The notes: generated by a model from the letters alone, not told the origin. A DNA stretch of 64,000 nucleotides from Alviniconcha marisindica (GCA_018857735.1 JABMCL010000188.1:1473501-1537500); one strand, 5' to 3'. Shown: positions 1 to 12,834, counted from the first letter of the stretch. Translations and numbers: made by a program.

Positions 1-198
1 GAGATGTAACGTTTGTTATTGTGATCACTGTGTGCTAGTGTGTCATGTTGATGACTGTCAAGGGAAGGACACCTTGTTTTGCACATTACATTACAGGCTG
101 TTCAGATCGGCTAAACTTCGTCACTGATGCTGGGAAGCATATTTGATCACAATGGTTACATGCTAGCTCTCCCTTTTAAATTCCTATCCATGTGGCGT

Positions 199-333
199 GA
201 CAGCAGATCTGAACTCCCAGATGTAGTCTGCGTGAAACGTCAGGACAGCAGATCTGAACTCCCAGATGTAGTCTGCGTGAAACGTCAGGACAGCAGATCT
301 GAACTCCCAGATGTAGTCTGCGTGAAACGTCAG
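199..333 (+). repeat. 45-bp tandem repeat, three perfect copies
   Basis: Three identical 45-base units beginning gacagcagatctgaactccc and ending cgtgaaacgtcag. As 45 is a multiple of three, stop-free frames appear on both strands (for example a repeating DSRSELPDVVCVKRQ on plus). No flanking gene structure supports coding. Confidence 0.95.
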
Positions 334-1480
334 GAGCGCACAGCCATTCTCAGTAAGCTTGTCAAACACCCTGCAGCCTTTGTGTCACGTTTTGGTAATG
401 GAGGTTGCTGAAATGCCTCAAGTGCATGTTTTCTGAGAGGGCAACATGACTGTTTTTATTCAGTCCTGTTGCCCGTTGCTGGGCAGCTGCTTGCAAGCAC
501 TGTGTGCTGTGGGAAGGCAGCATGTTGGCCACGATGTTTGCTAAGCTAAAGAGTGAACACTCCCAAATTTTTGTCAGCTGGCTTCAGAATAAAGAGCTTT
601 ACGCATGTGCCACATTGCCAAGGTGACACTAGCAACACTGCGTAAGCACCTGACCGCAGTATGAAGGTTGCCCTGAATTGCAGAGAAATGGTAGCAGAAG
701 AAGAAGAAGAAGGCAAGCCAGTCATCTCTGAGCTTCTTTGTCATTCCCACAATGTTTCTAGAGCGAGGCTTTTGTTCATTTGAATCTCGGTTTTCTCATT
801 TTCTTGAGTGTTACTGGACAAGCTTGTTGTAAAACTTTAGCATCAGGTGTGCATTTCTTCTCCAGACCCATACCAAACTTCAGCTGTACATTTCTGGTCA
901 TTTACTCCACCATGTAGCATGTGAGAGCAGGTCTTCAGCGAAGCGTACAACTACATAATGAGAATTTCATGCGTAAATGGTCAAATCTACAGGTACACCA
1001 CACATTTTGCTTGGATACTTGCAGACAACTACAGCTGTGTTCTTCTGTCCACCAGCCACAGTGACGAACAGTTACCAAAGCATGTTTTGTGGGCCTGTAG
1101 TTTGACTGCATAGGATTGTAATGACCCTTTCCTTTAGGTACATCTCTTTCTTTTTATTTAGCTGGTAGCTGCGTGTTGTAGGGTGAGCCGCCTTTAGTGT
1201 GGGACTGTTCTTTTGTCCTAGCTTAATTTATTACTTCTTGCTGTGTGTGTGCCAACGATGTGACGCCCCCATTAATTACTGCAGTTACATTGTCACCACT
1301 ATTCACTGTACTTGACCATCATTTGTAAATTGTCATTGTATGGAATATAAGGTCAACTAGGATCGTTGTCTGTGCTTGTGTAGTGTGTGCAGATTGAGTG
1401 TGTGCGTGTGCATGCCAGCAGAGAGTCAAAAAGTCAACGTTGTATGTTATTTCATGGCCTCAAAATCCATTGTTTCTCTC
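334..1480. other. Unique sequence, no feature recognised
   Basis: AT-rich, mostly unique sequence with no exon-like open frame, RNA gene or transposon that I recognise. It lies downstream of the RERE coding region. Confidence 0.6.
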
Positions 1481-1605
1481 TTCATGCCCCAAAATGCATT
1501 GGTTCTCTTTTCAGCCAGAAATGCATCAGTTCTCTCTATGCCAAAAATGCATTGGTTCTTTCATGCCAGAAATGCATCAGTTCTTTTCATGCCAAATGCA
1601 ATATA
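1480..1605. repeat. Short degenerate minisatellite with atgcat cores
   Basis: About five imperfect units of roughly 27-30 bases alternating aaaatgcattggttct and agaaatgcatcagttct. The palindrome atgcat occurs once per unit. Confidence 0.8.
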
Positions 1606-1841
1606 GTCACAGTAGCTGCTGTCTCCCTTGCGATGCATCAGTGGGGTTGACGTGCATGTAGCAACTTCTCACAGTGGTCTAAAATCAACACACTGCAATT
1701 TCCCACGCATATGCAAACAAATCACACCCACATGAAGGGGAATCCTTCCTGCGTCATCTGACATTGTTTTACAAATTTTACACATTTTTAGATTGATTTT
1801 CCAAAAATAAACTGACCAACCCCAGATTTTGTCTCACTGCT

Positions 1842-2185
1842 TGCCGAAATGAGCGGAACTCTCTCTTCTGCGATGGCAAAATGGCAGACTTAGCTTTCAG
1901 GCTTTAAAAGTGATCCTGTAGCCTGGTTCAGACGATGAATTAGAAGTCAATCACTATGAAAGTAGCAATGAAAGTGTAGAAGATGAGGATTTTGCTGAAG
2001 ATGTGCCCAAAATCGATGGCAATCCAGAGCATGAGACCCATAAAGACGGCGAAATGAACGACAAACCTGGCGCCAATGATGGAGGTGAAGAAAACTTTTT
2101 TGTTTACATTTTTAAAGCTCCCAAAAGACATAAAGCAATGCTGCTATCAAACAAGAAAATGTCAGTAAAAGAGAGGAAACCCTAA
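1842..2185 (+). pseudogene. Possible transposase-like acidic N-terminal relic
   Basis: In one plus frame SFQALKVIL is followed by a stop, then an open acidic stretch PGSDDELEVNHYESSNESVE, DEDFAEDVPKIDG, and a basic FKAPKRHKAMLLSNKK before a stop at 2183-2185. Acidic DDELE/SSNES/EDED openings are typical of piggyBac-like transposases, but no DDD catalytic domain follows. It may equally be chance. The stop and absent domain argue for a dead fragment. Confidence 0.25.
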
Positions 2186-2499
2186 TCTTTTATCAGCGCC
2201 AAATGTCGTGTTTATGTATTGCTTTTACATTAGTTGGCGATTTTTTGAAAACGGGTGATTTTGGCAAAATTTAGGTGTTACTGCCTTATGCTGGCTGCAG
2301 TGTATATCTACGCGGACTGGTAGATGTGTTGAATGAGTTAAACTGGTATGAAAGAGAAAGCTTGATGCAGGCCATGAATATCTCTGCAGAAAACACACAC
2401 ACACCAAACCGACTGTAATAAAAACGGCACTGACAAACCATTCCACACCTGCAGACATTCTCACACCTTGGCAACAGGATCCATAAAGCATTGATACAC

Positions 2500-2505
2500 T
2501 TTATT
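2500..2505 (-). terminator. Candidate distal poly(A) signal AATAAA
   Basis: A minus-strand AATAAA followed by a GT-containing stretch, downstream of 2.5-5.5 kb of unique, non-repetitive sequence that resembles a UTR in composition. Transcript data are absent, so this is speculative. Confidence 0.15.
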
Positions 2506-2872
2506 GAAGAGCTACCTATCTTGGCACTAACGTCCAAACATTCAAGTGTAGGTGGATAGGTACATAGAAGGTGCACATTTTCACACCATGTTTACTCCCG
2601 CAAATCAAAGGATACTTGTATACGTTTTATGGCAAGTTCCCAGGCTCTATGAGCACTGGTCGCACACAAACATGCACTCGTGCACGCGCATGAGCCAGTA
2701 ATGTTGGAGAGAAAAAATACAGAAGAAAACGGCATACATCCTAGCACTGCTGGCAAGTGTTTACATTTGATGGAACTGTCAGCAAAACTTTTTTTTCTCA
2801 CTTATAAATAACCATTTGTACAGTTTGTTAATTGAATGCAGTTCTGACATCCTGATCGGCAGGGCTACTCCC

Positions 2873-3197
2873 CGTCCTTACAGTATCCCTTAGGTGCTCT
2901 CTACCCCCCCTTCCCCCCCCACCCCCCCAATTTGTTTTCTTTCTTTTTTAAAAGTACATTCAAGCTTTCTGCTCATACATATCCGTCCTTACAGTATCCC
3001 TTAGGTGCTCTCTACCCCCCCCCCCCCCCCCCCAATTTGTTTTCTTTCTTTTTAAAAGTACATTCAAGCTTTCTGCTCATACATATCCGTCCTTACAGTA
3101 TCCCTTAGGTGCTCTCTACCCCCCCCCCCCCCCCCCCACCCCCCAATTTGTTTTCTCTCTTTTTTAAAAGTACATTCAAGCTTTCTGCTCATACATA
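2873..3197. repeat. About 105-110-bp repeat, three copies, each with a poly-C run
   Basis: Three copies starting tccgtccttacagtatccct and ending ctttctgctcatacatat. Each copy contains a poly-C tract of different length (interrupted in copies one and three), followed by aatttgttttct. The copies differ mainly in tract length. Confidence 0.92.
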
Positions 3198-5660
3198 TCC
3201 TATCTTTTTTTTTCTCCAGATATACTGCAAAGTGTACAATCAATGATAAACAGTTGTGCACAATTTGTGTGATGTACATCAACATGCTACTCCTTTTGTG
3301 CCATTTGTCTCAACTCATCTGGAGAGTTATCCATCACTCTTCCTTCCTTCCTTCCTGCTTCCTTTCCTTCTCTCAAACACAGCCACATGCACAGAGTAAT
3401 TTCTCTCAATCAAGACAAGCTACAACGCCACAGGAACTGCATGGAGAGAAGTACTTGGTACTTACAGGCAGGGAAGTAGTCCTCAAAAAGAAAAAAGCAT
3501 TAGGCGCACAATACAGCGATTAAATACTTCCACACATCTACATGGACAAACTGTACAAACTGTGCAAAAAGTGTCAAAGAGGGTGAAGGGCTGTTTACAT
3601 TGCAGACAATAATGTTCTGGTCATATGTCCAGCACACTTTACATTAACACAACATCAAGTCGGGGGGGAAATAATCTCCGTAAATAATGATAATTATGTA
3701 AATGTTGAGTACACAGTGGCTTGCGCAGCAAACCAGCACAATATACAAAACAACTCCAGTTGTTCAATGCAGCATCTTGTTTACTGACTGATAATGATAA
3801 ATAAACTTAGAACACTTGCAAATGGATGCATCTTGGACAAATGCAGAACCATTACCCTCACTCAGTATTGACAGAATATTGAATACCACTGGTCAAAGCA
3901 TGAACCCCCCTCCCACCAAAAGCGTGAAAACTACACCAAAGAACAAGGTGAAAATGCATCCTACGAACTCCTGTGAACAAATGAAACCAAACTTATGAAT
4001 CAACAGTGTAAGAGATGGATATATACTGATTGTCATCAAATCCAACAAAATAATGCTAAAGCCGTTTTTTAAGCCACTAAAAACAGATGGCAAGTCAAGA
4101 TCGCGAAACAGATTGTGAGGAAGGAACCGATGGATCAGAATACTGCAAGATGTGTCAATTTGTACGTTTAGTGCTTTCCCATCGGTTAGCTTGTCTAATC
4201 GCCAGCCTTGTTTGCAAACCCCCCCTCCCCACAAAGTGATTTGAAACAAAAGAGGTAAAGAAAAAACAAATTATGCTCAAGTTAATACACAGCCTAATAA
4301 CATTCAAGTTGAATGAACACATACTGATCTCTACAGTACCCAAGAAATAAACTTGTTTGTACAGAACACAGGTGCTCAGCAGAAGGTAAGTATGTGAATA
4401 TTACTGTAAAAATAGTGAAAAAGATCTCACATGGTCAGTTTTGTTTTTAAACAAAAAAACATGAACAAAAAAAGACTTCCCTTTGCATGATTTGCACAGA
4501 ACACTAAAACTGAACTGTTTTCTCTTAAGGGAATTCCTGAACTGTTTTCCATCATTGGGAATTCCTGCTTAACTGTATGTACAAAGAACACCTGCCACCG
4601 AAAACACTCCAAGAAAGGTCTCCACCGCATGAACACGTCATGCAGGTGGCAACTGTACAACTGGTTTGGAAGGAACAGAAAATCTTCCTACTCGATAAAT
4701 AGAAACAAAGAGAAACGGACTCGCAAACAGTCCCTTGCTTGATCCCTTCACAATGTTTCCTTGGCAAACTTACACACGCATCCATGTCACCACACCCAGT
4801 CACACATGCACAAACATTCAATGATTCATGCATAATAAAATACACTCGCAATCGTTCTCATGTAAAGATGACCCGCCTAAACCATGGCAACTTTACACTG
4901 GCAGTACGCAATTGGATTCCACACATGTATACTCACAAGTAATTTTGCACAGCCCAAGTTGAAAGTTTTGCACTGCCTGCCGCTGAGAGCATGAGCAGAC
5001 AACGGCTCAAAAAGGAAATACAACATCTGCACATGTGAACTCCGCTCGACTGCATCGAGGCTGGATGTAGCTTGTGCGCAGAATCAACGTCTATTCCATC
5101 TTGTGGAAAAGCCACTGACAGTCAACACAGGGTGAGGATTGCTCCCCTTTGGACAAGGAAGTGAGCTCCGCTCACTGTCCCTCTGGGAAATCCTGTTCTG
5201 CTCACAGATGGGTTTTCACTCCAGGCCCAAGCTTCTATTCTCAGAGGAACCCAGTTCATGCGTTCCGTCTTTTTTCCCCCCTACAGGATTCCCCTGATTT
5301 GTGTTTAGTTTTGCTGCTTGTTTTGTTCTGTCAATACTGACATCTAGATCGGGTTCTGTCGGTATTTGTTTCAGAGCACAGAGTTCAGCTTCAGCACCTG
5401 CTGTCACTGGGCAACAAATGGCAAGAGTAGACCTAACTGTGCGAACAGACTGTACACGTTTAGCTTTGGCTGAACAGGTTTCTCAGACTCCCGCATAGAG
5501 TTGCTCTGTGCAGACACTGGGCTCTCCATCTGAACAAAGAAATAACACACTTCCTGTCCTGGCCATGGAGCTGAACAGCTTTGGTCAGGATGTGCACATT
5601 TCATCGTGTCCACACCCTCCTTCCCCATCTCCCTCAGGGCCAAGCCTCCCTTCCCAGTCT
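3198..5660. other. Unique sequence, possible 3' UTR or intergenic
   Basis: About 2.4 kb without tandem repeats or convincing open frames on either strand. Composition is even and non-repetitive, unlike the RERE introns. It would fit a long 3' UTR of the minus-strand gene, but there is no direct evidence. Confidence 0.4.
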
Positions 5661-5667
5661 TCTCTTG

Positions 5668-6245
5668 CTCCTTCAGGGCCCGGCTTTAGTTAGAACTCCA
5701 GTTCCCCTCCTTCGTGGCCCAGCTTGAGTTAGAACTCCAGTTCCCCTCCTTCGTGGCCCGGCTTGAGTTAGAACTCCAGTTCCCCTCCTTTGTGGCCTGG
5801 CTTTAGTTAGAACTCCAGTTCCCCTCCTTCGTGGCCCGGCTTTAGTTAGAACTCCAGTTCCCCTCCTTCGTGGCCCGGCTTTAGTTAGAACTCCAGTTCC
5901 CCTCCTTCGTGGCCCAGCTTGAGTTGGAACTCCAGTTCCCCTCCTTCGTGGCCCGGCTTTAGTTAGAACTCCAGTTCCCCTCCTTCGTGGCCTGGCTTTT
6001 GAACTCCAGTTCCCCTCCGTCAGGGCCCAGCTTGAGTTAGAACTGCAGTTCCCCTCCTTCAGGGCCCAGCTTTAGAACTGCAGTTCCCCTCCTTCGTGGC
6101 CCAGCTTTAGAACTGCAGTTCCCCTCCTTCCTGGCCCAGCTTTTGAACTCCAGTTCCCCTCCTTCAGGGCCCAGCTTTAGAACTGCAGTTCCCCTCCTTT
6201 GTGGCCCAGCTTTAGAACTGCAGTTCCCCTCCTTCAGACCCAAGA
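5668..6245. repeat. 39-bp minisatellite grading into 32-33-bp variants
   Basis: About 15 units of the type agttagaactccagttcccc then tccttcgtggcccagctt. Towards 6000-6245 the units lose six or seven bases (gagtta lost, ctccag becomes ctgcag), showing an internal deletion that spread through one end. Confidence 0.93.
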
Positions 6246-6394
6246 TTTTGAACCCTGTTCCCTTACCTGGCCAAACCTCCCTCCCTTACTCCTTCAGTGC
6301 AGCTTCAGAACCCTGGGCTCCTGGCTCCTTTGGGGCTGGTCTAAAGTTTATTTCCTCTATTCCTCCTCCAGCCCCCTCCTCCTCCACAACCCTC

Positions 6395-6600
6395 TTTTCT
6401 TACCCCTTCAGGGTCAAGGATTAGAACTCCCTTGTTTTCTTACCCCTTCAGGGTCAAGGATCAGAACTCCCTCGTTTTCTTACCCCTTCAGGGTCAAGGA
6501 TCAGAACTCCCTTGTTTTCTTACCCCTTCAGGGTCAAGCCTACCATCCCCAGTTCTCTCTCTCAGGGTCACCTCTCAGAACCCTCGTTTTCTTGCACCTT
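6395..6600. repeat. 40-bp minisatellite, about four copies
   Basis: Units of 40 bases containing ttttcttaccccttcagggt and caaggatcagaactccc. It shares 'cttcaggg' and 'agaactcc' with the neighbouring 39-bp array, so the two may have a common origin. Confidence 0.88.
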
Positions 6601-7064
6601 CAGGGCTCCGCCTCAGACCTCAGACCAGGCGATGCTTGTTTTTGATGTCTGCTCTGTCAGCACACTCGGGCCGGGGACCGGGACCGCCTGCTCGCTGTGA
6701 GTTCAGGTTGCGGTCCTGCGGGAGTCCCACTCAGGCGTGACGGGCAAAAGAACGCTGCCGCAGCAGTAACGGTGTCGGTCAAACCATGGCAGGAGACGCA
6801 CAAGACGAGGGGCGCGCCTTCACTGCCATCTCCCTTCATTCCACCCTCTCCACGGAACAGGTGAGAAAAGGCAGGTGAGCAGGTCCTAGCTGCAGGTCCC
6901 AGTTCCCGCAGGAGCGATGCTGGTGACGGCTGGCAGCACAGAGGAGCTGTGTGGACGATGGGCAGAAGGGGAGGTGCGGAGGGTCTAGTGAGGGAGGTGA
7001 CTGGCAGGGCCGAAGCGTTCCCTCTCCAGGGCCAGCTGTCGATGGATGGCTTCTTGATGCGCCT

Positions 7065-7400
7065 GGGCTGATAGCTGTGGACACAGAATTACACTCTCTT
7101 ACATTTCCTTCACAGCTCACAAAACACGCGAGAAATGCAACCCTTCCTACTGTGTCTGTGCCGACAGCTGTGGACACAGGATTACACTCTTACATGTACT
7201 TCACAGCTCACAAAACACACGAGAAATGCAACACTTCCTACTGTGTCTGTGCTGATAGCTGTGGACACAAAATTACATTCTGTTACACTTCCTTCACAGC
7301 ACACAAAACATGAGAAATGCGGCACTCAATGCGTGTCTGTGCCAATAGCTGTGCACACAGAATAACACTCTTACATTTCCTTCACAGCGCACAGAACACT
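7065..7400. repeat. 90-96-bp repeat, four copies
   Basis: Copies start at atagctgtggacacag (7069), acagctgtggacacag (7165), 7255 and 7347, and include ttccttcacagc and cacaaaacac. They diverge by scattered substitutions and small indels. Confidence 0.88.
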
Positions 7401-8150
7401 GAGAAAATCCTTAAATAATGCACAGGGTCTAAGAAAATCAATGTTTTGCCATTTTATGTGTAGTGTGATGCCAAACACACTAACATTAACAAGCAAATTT
7501 TCATTCCATAACAGGGGATGCGGGTGCCGCACGCTGTAACAGCAAATTTAAGCCAAGAGGAACACAATGGACAGGCCTGATGTCTGCTGCAAAAATATAA
7601 CATGCCTCGGCAAAGAAAGAAAAAATTATCACAGGAAAGTTGTGCGCATGCAGATAAATACAACTTCTGCCTGTTTCATCATTTGCCTCATGTTGCCATA
7701 CCGCTGTGAACCAAGTGTTGAATACGAACAGAAAAGTTTAAACAGCTGCAGCCTTGTGTTTTGTACATGAAAAACTCACTTCACTAGAGACGGCCTGTCA
7801 GCAATTTTGTAGACATTCGTATCACTTTACACCAGCAATTTAAAACTAAATGTTTTCCCCATTTCCTTTTCAACGTGCACTTTGTTCCGACTCACTGGCT
7901 TGGTGACTTATTCTCTAAGGCTTAGTCAACCCCTGGGATCGTGTTAGGGGGATCCCAGTTCATCCCATCGCATTCACTGCTCACCGCAAGCCAGTTCACC
8001 ATGAAAGAGATCTGGGAGAATATGAACAAGCCGGAAAAGGGAAATAACTGTAAAGGCAGAATTGTGGGCCGCAGATCAGGGCACTCCATTGCTCCCGGTT
8101 CCCCAGCAGAGGGGACCTAACCTCTGCACCCCGGGAACCCCACCCCGGAA
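7400..8150. other. Unique sequence, nothing recognised
   Basis: No repeat, exon-like frame or known element seen between two minisatellites. Confidence 0.5.
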
Positions 8151-8159
8151 ATGGGTCAC

Positions 8160-9450
8160 AATGTGGGGTCCATGTGGGTGTCACTGTCACAACAGGACGG
8201 AGAGCAACAATGACCGGTACCTGGTGTGTGACAAGTTGGGGTCCATGTAGGTGTGACAAGAGAAACAATGACGGGTACCTGGTGTGTGACAAGTTGGGGT
8301 CCATGTAGGTGTGACAAGAGCAACAATGACGGGTACCTGGTGTGTGACCCAAATTGGGGTCCATGTAGGTGTGACAAGAGAAACATGACCGGTACCTGGT
8401 GTGTGCCAAGTTGGGGTCCATGTAGGTGTGAAAAGAGAAACAATGACGGGTACCTGGTGGGCCAAGTTGGGGTCCATGTAGGTGTGAAAAGAGAAACAAT
8501 GACGGGTAGCTGGTGGGCCAAGGTGGGTTCCATGTAGGTGTGAAAAGAGAAACATGACGGGTACCTGGTGTGTGACAAGCTGGGGTCCATGTAGGTGTGA
8601 AAAGAGAATTACAGGTACCTGGTGGGCCAAGGTGGGTTCCATGTAGGTGTGAAAAGAGAAACATGACGGGTACCTGGTGTGTGACAAGTTTGGGTCCATG
8701 TAGGTGTGAAAAGAGAAACAATTACAGGTACCTGGTGGGCCAAGGTGGGTTCCATGTAGGTGTGAAAAGAGAAACATGACCGGTACCTGGTGTGTGACAA
8801 GCTGGGGTCCATGTAGGTGTGAAAAGAGAAACATGACGGTACCTGGTGTGTGACAAGCTGGGGTCCATGTAGGTGTGAAAAGAGAAACATGACGGTACCT
8901 GGTGGTGACAAGCTGGGGTCCATGTAGGTGTGAAAAGAGAAACATGACGGTACCTGGTGTGTGACAATGGCTGGGGTGCCATGCAGGTGTGAAAAATCAA
9001 GTGGGGTCCATGTAGGTGTGAAAAGAGAAACATGAGGTACCTGGTGGGCAAGTGGGGTCCATGTAGGTGTGAAAAGAGAAACATGACGGTACCTGGTGTG
9101 TGACAAGCTGGGGTCCATGTAGGTGTGAAAAGAGAAACATGACAGGTACCTGGTGTGGCCAAGCGTGGGGTCCATGTAGGTGTGAAAAGAGAAACATGAC
9201 GGTACCTGGTGTGTGACAAGCTGGGGTCCATGTAGGTGTGAAAGAGAAACAATGACTGGTACCTGGTTGGCCAAGCTGGGGTCCATGCAGGTCGTGCAGA
9301 GAACTGATGGTACCGCTGTGTGCAGCTGGGTCCAGTAGGTGTAAAGGACTGGGGTCCTGGTGTGTGACCCAAACGTGGGGTCCATGTCAGTGTGACAGAG
9401 AACCCAAAGACAGGTACCTGGTCCAAGGTGGGTTCCATGTAGGCCAATAC
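8160..9450. repeat. 58-bp minisatellite, about 20 copies
   Basis: Units of 56-59 bases with conserved ggtacctggtgtgtgacaag and gggtccatgtaggtgtgaaa, alternating tgtgacaagctgg and gggccaaggtggg forms. The right end (9240-9450) decays by substitutions. Long minus-strand frames of MFLFSHLHGPQLV type arise from the repeat and are not genes. Confidence 0.95.
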
Positions 9451-9557
9451 AGTCTGCAAGTCCGCTGTTGACTGCTGGGCCAGTAGGGTGTGCATGGGGA
9501 CCTTGTACATGGCCAGAGACGTGTGAAGGTTGCATGCCATATACCGCTGTCAAGCTG

Positions 9558-10215
9558 TCCTTTTGTCATGGCCAATACAGTGTCAGTGTCTTTTTGTCAT
9601 GGCCAATACAGCTGTCAATGTCTTTCTTGTCACGGCCAATACAGCTGTCAATGTCTTCTTTCATGGCCAATACAGCTGTCAATGTCTTTCTTGTCATGGC
9701 CAATACAGCTGTCAATGTCTTCTTGTCATGGCCAATACAGCTGTCGATGTCTCTTGTCATGGCCAATACAGCTGTCAATGTCTTTCTTGTCATGGCCAAT
9801 ACAACTGCCAATGTCTTACTGTCATGACCAATACAGCTGCCAACATCTCTTGTCACAGCCAATACAGCGGCCAATGTCTTTCTTGTTATGGCCAGTACAG
9901 CTATCAATGATGTTCTTGTCATGGCCAATCCAGCTGTCAAGGCCTTTTTGGTTATGGCCAATACAGCTGTCAATGCCTTTTTGGTTATGGCCAATACAGC
10001 TTGTCAATGCCTTTTTGGTTATGGCCAATACAGCCGTCAATGTCTTTCTTTTCACAGCCAACACAGCCGTCCCTGTCTTTCTTATCATGGCCAATACAGC
10101 TGTCAATGTCTTTCTTGTCACAACCAATATAGCTGTCAGTCTTTCTTTTCACGGCCAATACAGCTGTCAGTGTCTTTCTTGTCATGGCCGATATAGCTGT
10201 CAATGTCTTGTCATC
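9558..10215. repeat. 33-bp minisatellite, about 20 copies
   Basis: Units of about 33 bases with catggccaatacagctgtca and atgtctttcttgt. The period of 11 codons keeps several frames open on both strands (MANTAVNVFLV type), so the 325-codon plus frame here is an artefact. Confidence 0.95.
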
Positions 10216-11930
10216 ATTTTCCCCACAACAATACTGTCCCCAACGAGGCTTTTCCTCATGGGAAATAAGGGGCACTTTCCCACAGGAAACCAGCCGCATG
10301 ACCAAGACTATGTCCTAATGGCGGTGGGAGTTTTACAGAATATTGCCAGGGTTCTTCTCTGTTCTCCCCCCACCCCCCACCCCCATCCATGCAAGAGATC
10401 AAGAGATTTAGTACTGGTAGTTCTTTACCTTTCATCTGAAGGACAAGACACAAACAGAACCTATTGACTTGAGACTAACAGGAAGGGCCACATTACAGGA
10501 ACCAGTCTTCTCCAGCCAAGTACTCAAAATCAAAGTTTGTCTTGAAATACATTCAATTTCTCGACTGAGTTTCAGGACTGATTAGCTGCACTGGACATAC
10601 AGAAACAGTTCTTACATTTGACTGGACATACAGAAACAGTTCTTACATTTAAAATAAAACCAATCAGCCATCTAAAAATAAAATGCCTGCTTTCAAGTTT
10701 CCATATTCATTTCTTCTACCTGCTGGGCAAAGCATGTTTTGAGAGGACTAGTTCCTTTAAACACTGGCAAGGAGACAGAATGGGTCGCTACTGTCATGGC
10801 TGGCTTTCCTGAGGGAAAATGACCTGGACTTCCCACGGCAAAACCCTGCAGGGGTCAACACTGCATACATCATTTCTAAAAGTTTAATCATTTCATTCAT
10901 GTGTCTGTTTTACTATTTATGTCACTTCTAACAATAACGCCCATTTTTCTCATGACAATTTTTCTATGATAAATGTTCTTAAATTGCAGATAAATGTTCT
11001 TAAATTGCCAACTGCTTTCCTTTCCCGTCTTTTCTGCATAAATTGTTGAGGTAAGGAAAACCATGCTACCAGATCAACTGAACTTTAATCAGAATTCAAT
11101 GGGCCCATTGGCACATGTCAAAAAGTTTGGCTTGCAAGTTCTTCCACAGGTCGAACTGGGGAGGGGGGCGCCGGAGACAATCTTCAATTTCTGGACAGGG
11201 CACTGATCATTTGAGTATTTGTTGTAGAAATACCTCAGTGACAGCTATAAAATGATAAAAAGGGACCCCCCCCCCCCTTTCCTGTTCTTTCAAATGAAAT
11301 CTCTGTCAAAGATTACCCTCGCTGTTCCTGGGAAGTCTGAGAGGTTCGACTGCATGCAACAATGAAAAACAGTAACTTTCCTCCCACCAGTGCCAAACAA
11401 GCATGGGATAAAAACACAGATGACCTAGATGAAGCCCCTTAAACTGTTTCCAATCCAGCCCAAGGAAAAAGCATGGCAGACACTAGCCACCAGAAACGCT
11501 GAGGACAAGGTCACCACGGGACGTCAGTGGCTGGGTGGTCAGCCACAGCCCCATAAAGATGGAGAAATCTGAGGCTGGCATGAGGCCACCTGCAACTCCT
11601 GAGTGCCAGCTGCTGTTTTACGTTGATGATGCCCTGTAGTACTATAGCCCTGTAGTACTATAGCGGACAGTGGTCTTGTGGTCAATACCTTGCCCCCAAC
11701 CCAACAGCCGACACACAAACCAAAGATCAGGCTGGCCAATCGGAATCTTTCACGAGCAGTGCTTTTGACTGATGATAAATAACTAGCCTATAATAAATAT
11801 TAAAACCTACAAGAAGGTTTCAGCCCCCTCCCTCTCCCCTTTACTTACTTTCACTTCTGTTTACCTACTTCTTTTTGTGCCTATCAGATCAACCGTGTGC
11901 GGATGACTAGCAGTTCAAATCCAACTACTT
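10216..11930. other. Mostly unique sequence; two small duplications
   Basis: It contains a 29-base direct repeat (ctggacatacagaaacagtt) at about 10592 and 10622, a two-copy gtagtactatagc repeat near 11636, and a poly-C run near 11270. No exon recognised. Confidence 0.5.
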
Positions 11931-11934
11931 AGTG

Positions 11935-11940
11935 TTTATT
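11935..11940 (-). terminator. Candidate proximal poly(A) signal AATAAA
   Basis: The minus strand reads AATAAA about 90 bases beyond the tentative stop. Canonical hexamers are common by chance in AT-rich sequence. Another minus-strand AATAAA, in the context ttcAATAAAgtg, lies at 2505-2500 and could end a much longer 3' UTR. Confidence 0.2.
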
Positions 11941-12029
11941 TACCCATCTACTTGCATTGCAAGGGAAGTAACTGCAGTGGGGGGTGGTGGGGGGTGGTGG
12001 TGGTGGAGACAGTTACCTCTCATGTAGCT

Positions 12030-12052
12030 CTATGACAAGGCAGATGCAAGCT
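12030..12052 (-). CDS. RERE: Candidate terminal coding segment with stop (tentative)
   Basis: A strong acceptor (ccctccctgttatccccag) lies 0.78 kb downstream of the last secure exon. Read in the required phase it gives Q-L-A-S-A-L-S and then TAG at 12032-12030. An AATAAA on the minus strand lies at 11940-11935, so a short terminal exon is possible. The six codons match nothing I recognise, and the same segment also has a donor-like GAG/gtaact, so this is only a suggestion. Confidence 0.22.
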
Positions 12053-12084
12053 CTGGGGATAACAGGGAGGGGGTGAGGTGGATC

Positions 12085-12200
12085 CAACTCATCAGAGGAG
12101 GCTGGCTGGGGAGGGCAAGGGGCTGGCTGGGGAGGGTGGGGAGGGCGAGGGGCTGGCTGGGGAGGGTGAGGGGCTGGCTGGGGAGGGCAAGGGGCAGAAT
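12085..12200. repeat. G-rich about 22-bp repeat (ggctggctggggaggg)
   Basis: Five or six imperfect units of ggctggctggggagggcgag type within an intron of the minus-strand gene. The runs of G make it a candidate G-quadruplex former on the plus (non-template) strand. Confidence 0.8.
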
Positions 12201-12246
12201 GAGGGTTGGTGACCATCTCCAAGCCTGCCCCAAAGTTGGGGCAGAA

Positions 12247-12363
12247 GGGGGGGGGGGGGGGGGGGGGGGAGTGTGCAAGTCTACTGGGCAAAAATAGAAA
12301 GGGGAGGATGAAGAAGGGACACTGGGAGGAACAGGTGAAAGAAAGCATTTCTACAGAGTACAC

Positions 12364-12401
<38 letters not shown>

Positions 12402-12440
12402 AGTGGGGGGGGTTGGGGGAGGGAGGGAGGGGGGAGGCTG
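12247..12440. repeat. Two long poly-G tracts (23 and 31 G)
   Basis: G runs at 12247-12269 and 12370-12400, followed by further G-rich sequence to 12433. On the transcribed RERE strand these read as poly-C in the RNA. They lie in the intron after exon 12835-13008. Confidence 0.95.
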
Positions 12441-12834
12441 TCTAAAGAGTAGACAGGGAAAAAAAGAAGAAAAGACTTGCCCCAAGAGTGTAAATGGAGA
12501 CAGATAGGCAGATAAGACAATTCAGAAAGAAGGCATTACTACACAGCAGGGTGGGGGCCTGTTTAAAGAGTAGACACACAGAAATCAAGTAGGGCAAAAG
12601 AAAAGGCTTGTCCAGAATGGAGACAGGCAAATTCAGAAAGATGGCATTTCTACACAGCAAAGACTGAAAGAAAGGAGAGGGGAGGTGGGGGGAGGGGACA
12701 AATGGGGAGGGGTGGGGTGGGGGGTGAAGAGGCGTAACGAGTACACACAGACAGCAAGGCAGGGCGAAAAAAAGAGGCTCGCCCAAAGAGCGGAGACAGA
12801 CAAGGCAGGAAGGCAGAAAGGATAGACAACTTAC

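Noticed and set aside
8156..9575. Several 140-314-codon minus frames (FSFHTYMDPSLSHTRY type)
   Set aside because: Translation of the 58-bp minisatellite; frames shift between units and no gene context exists.
9490..10467. 325-codon plus frame MANTAVNVFLV-type
   Set aside because: Produced by the 33-bp minisatellite; several frames on both strands are equally open.
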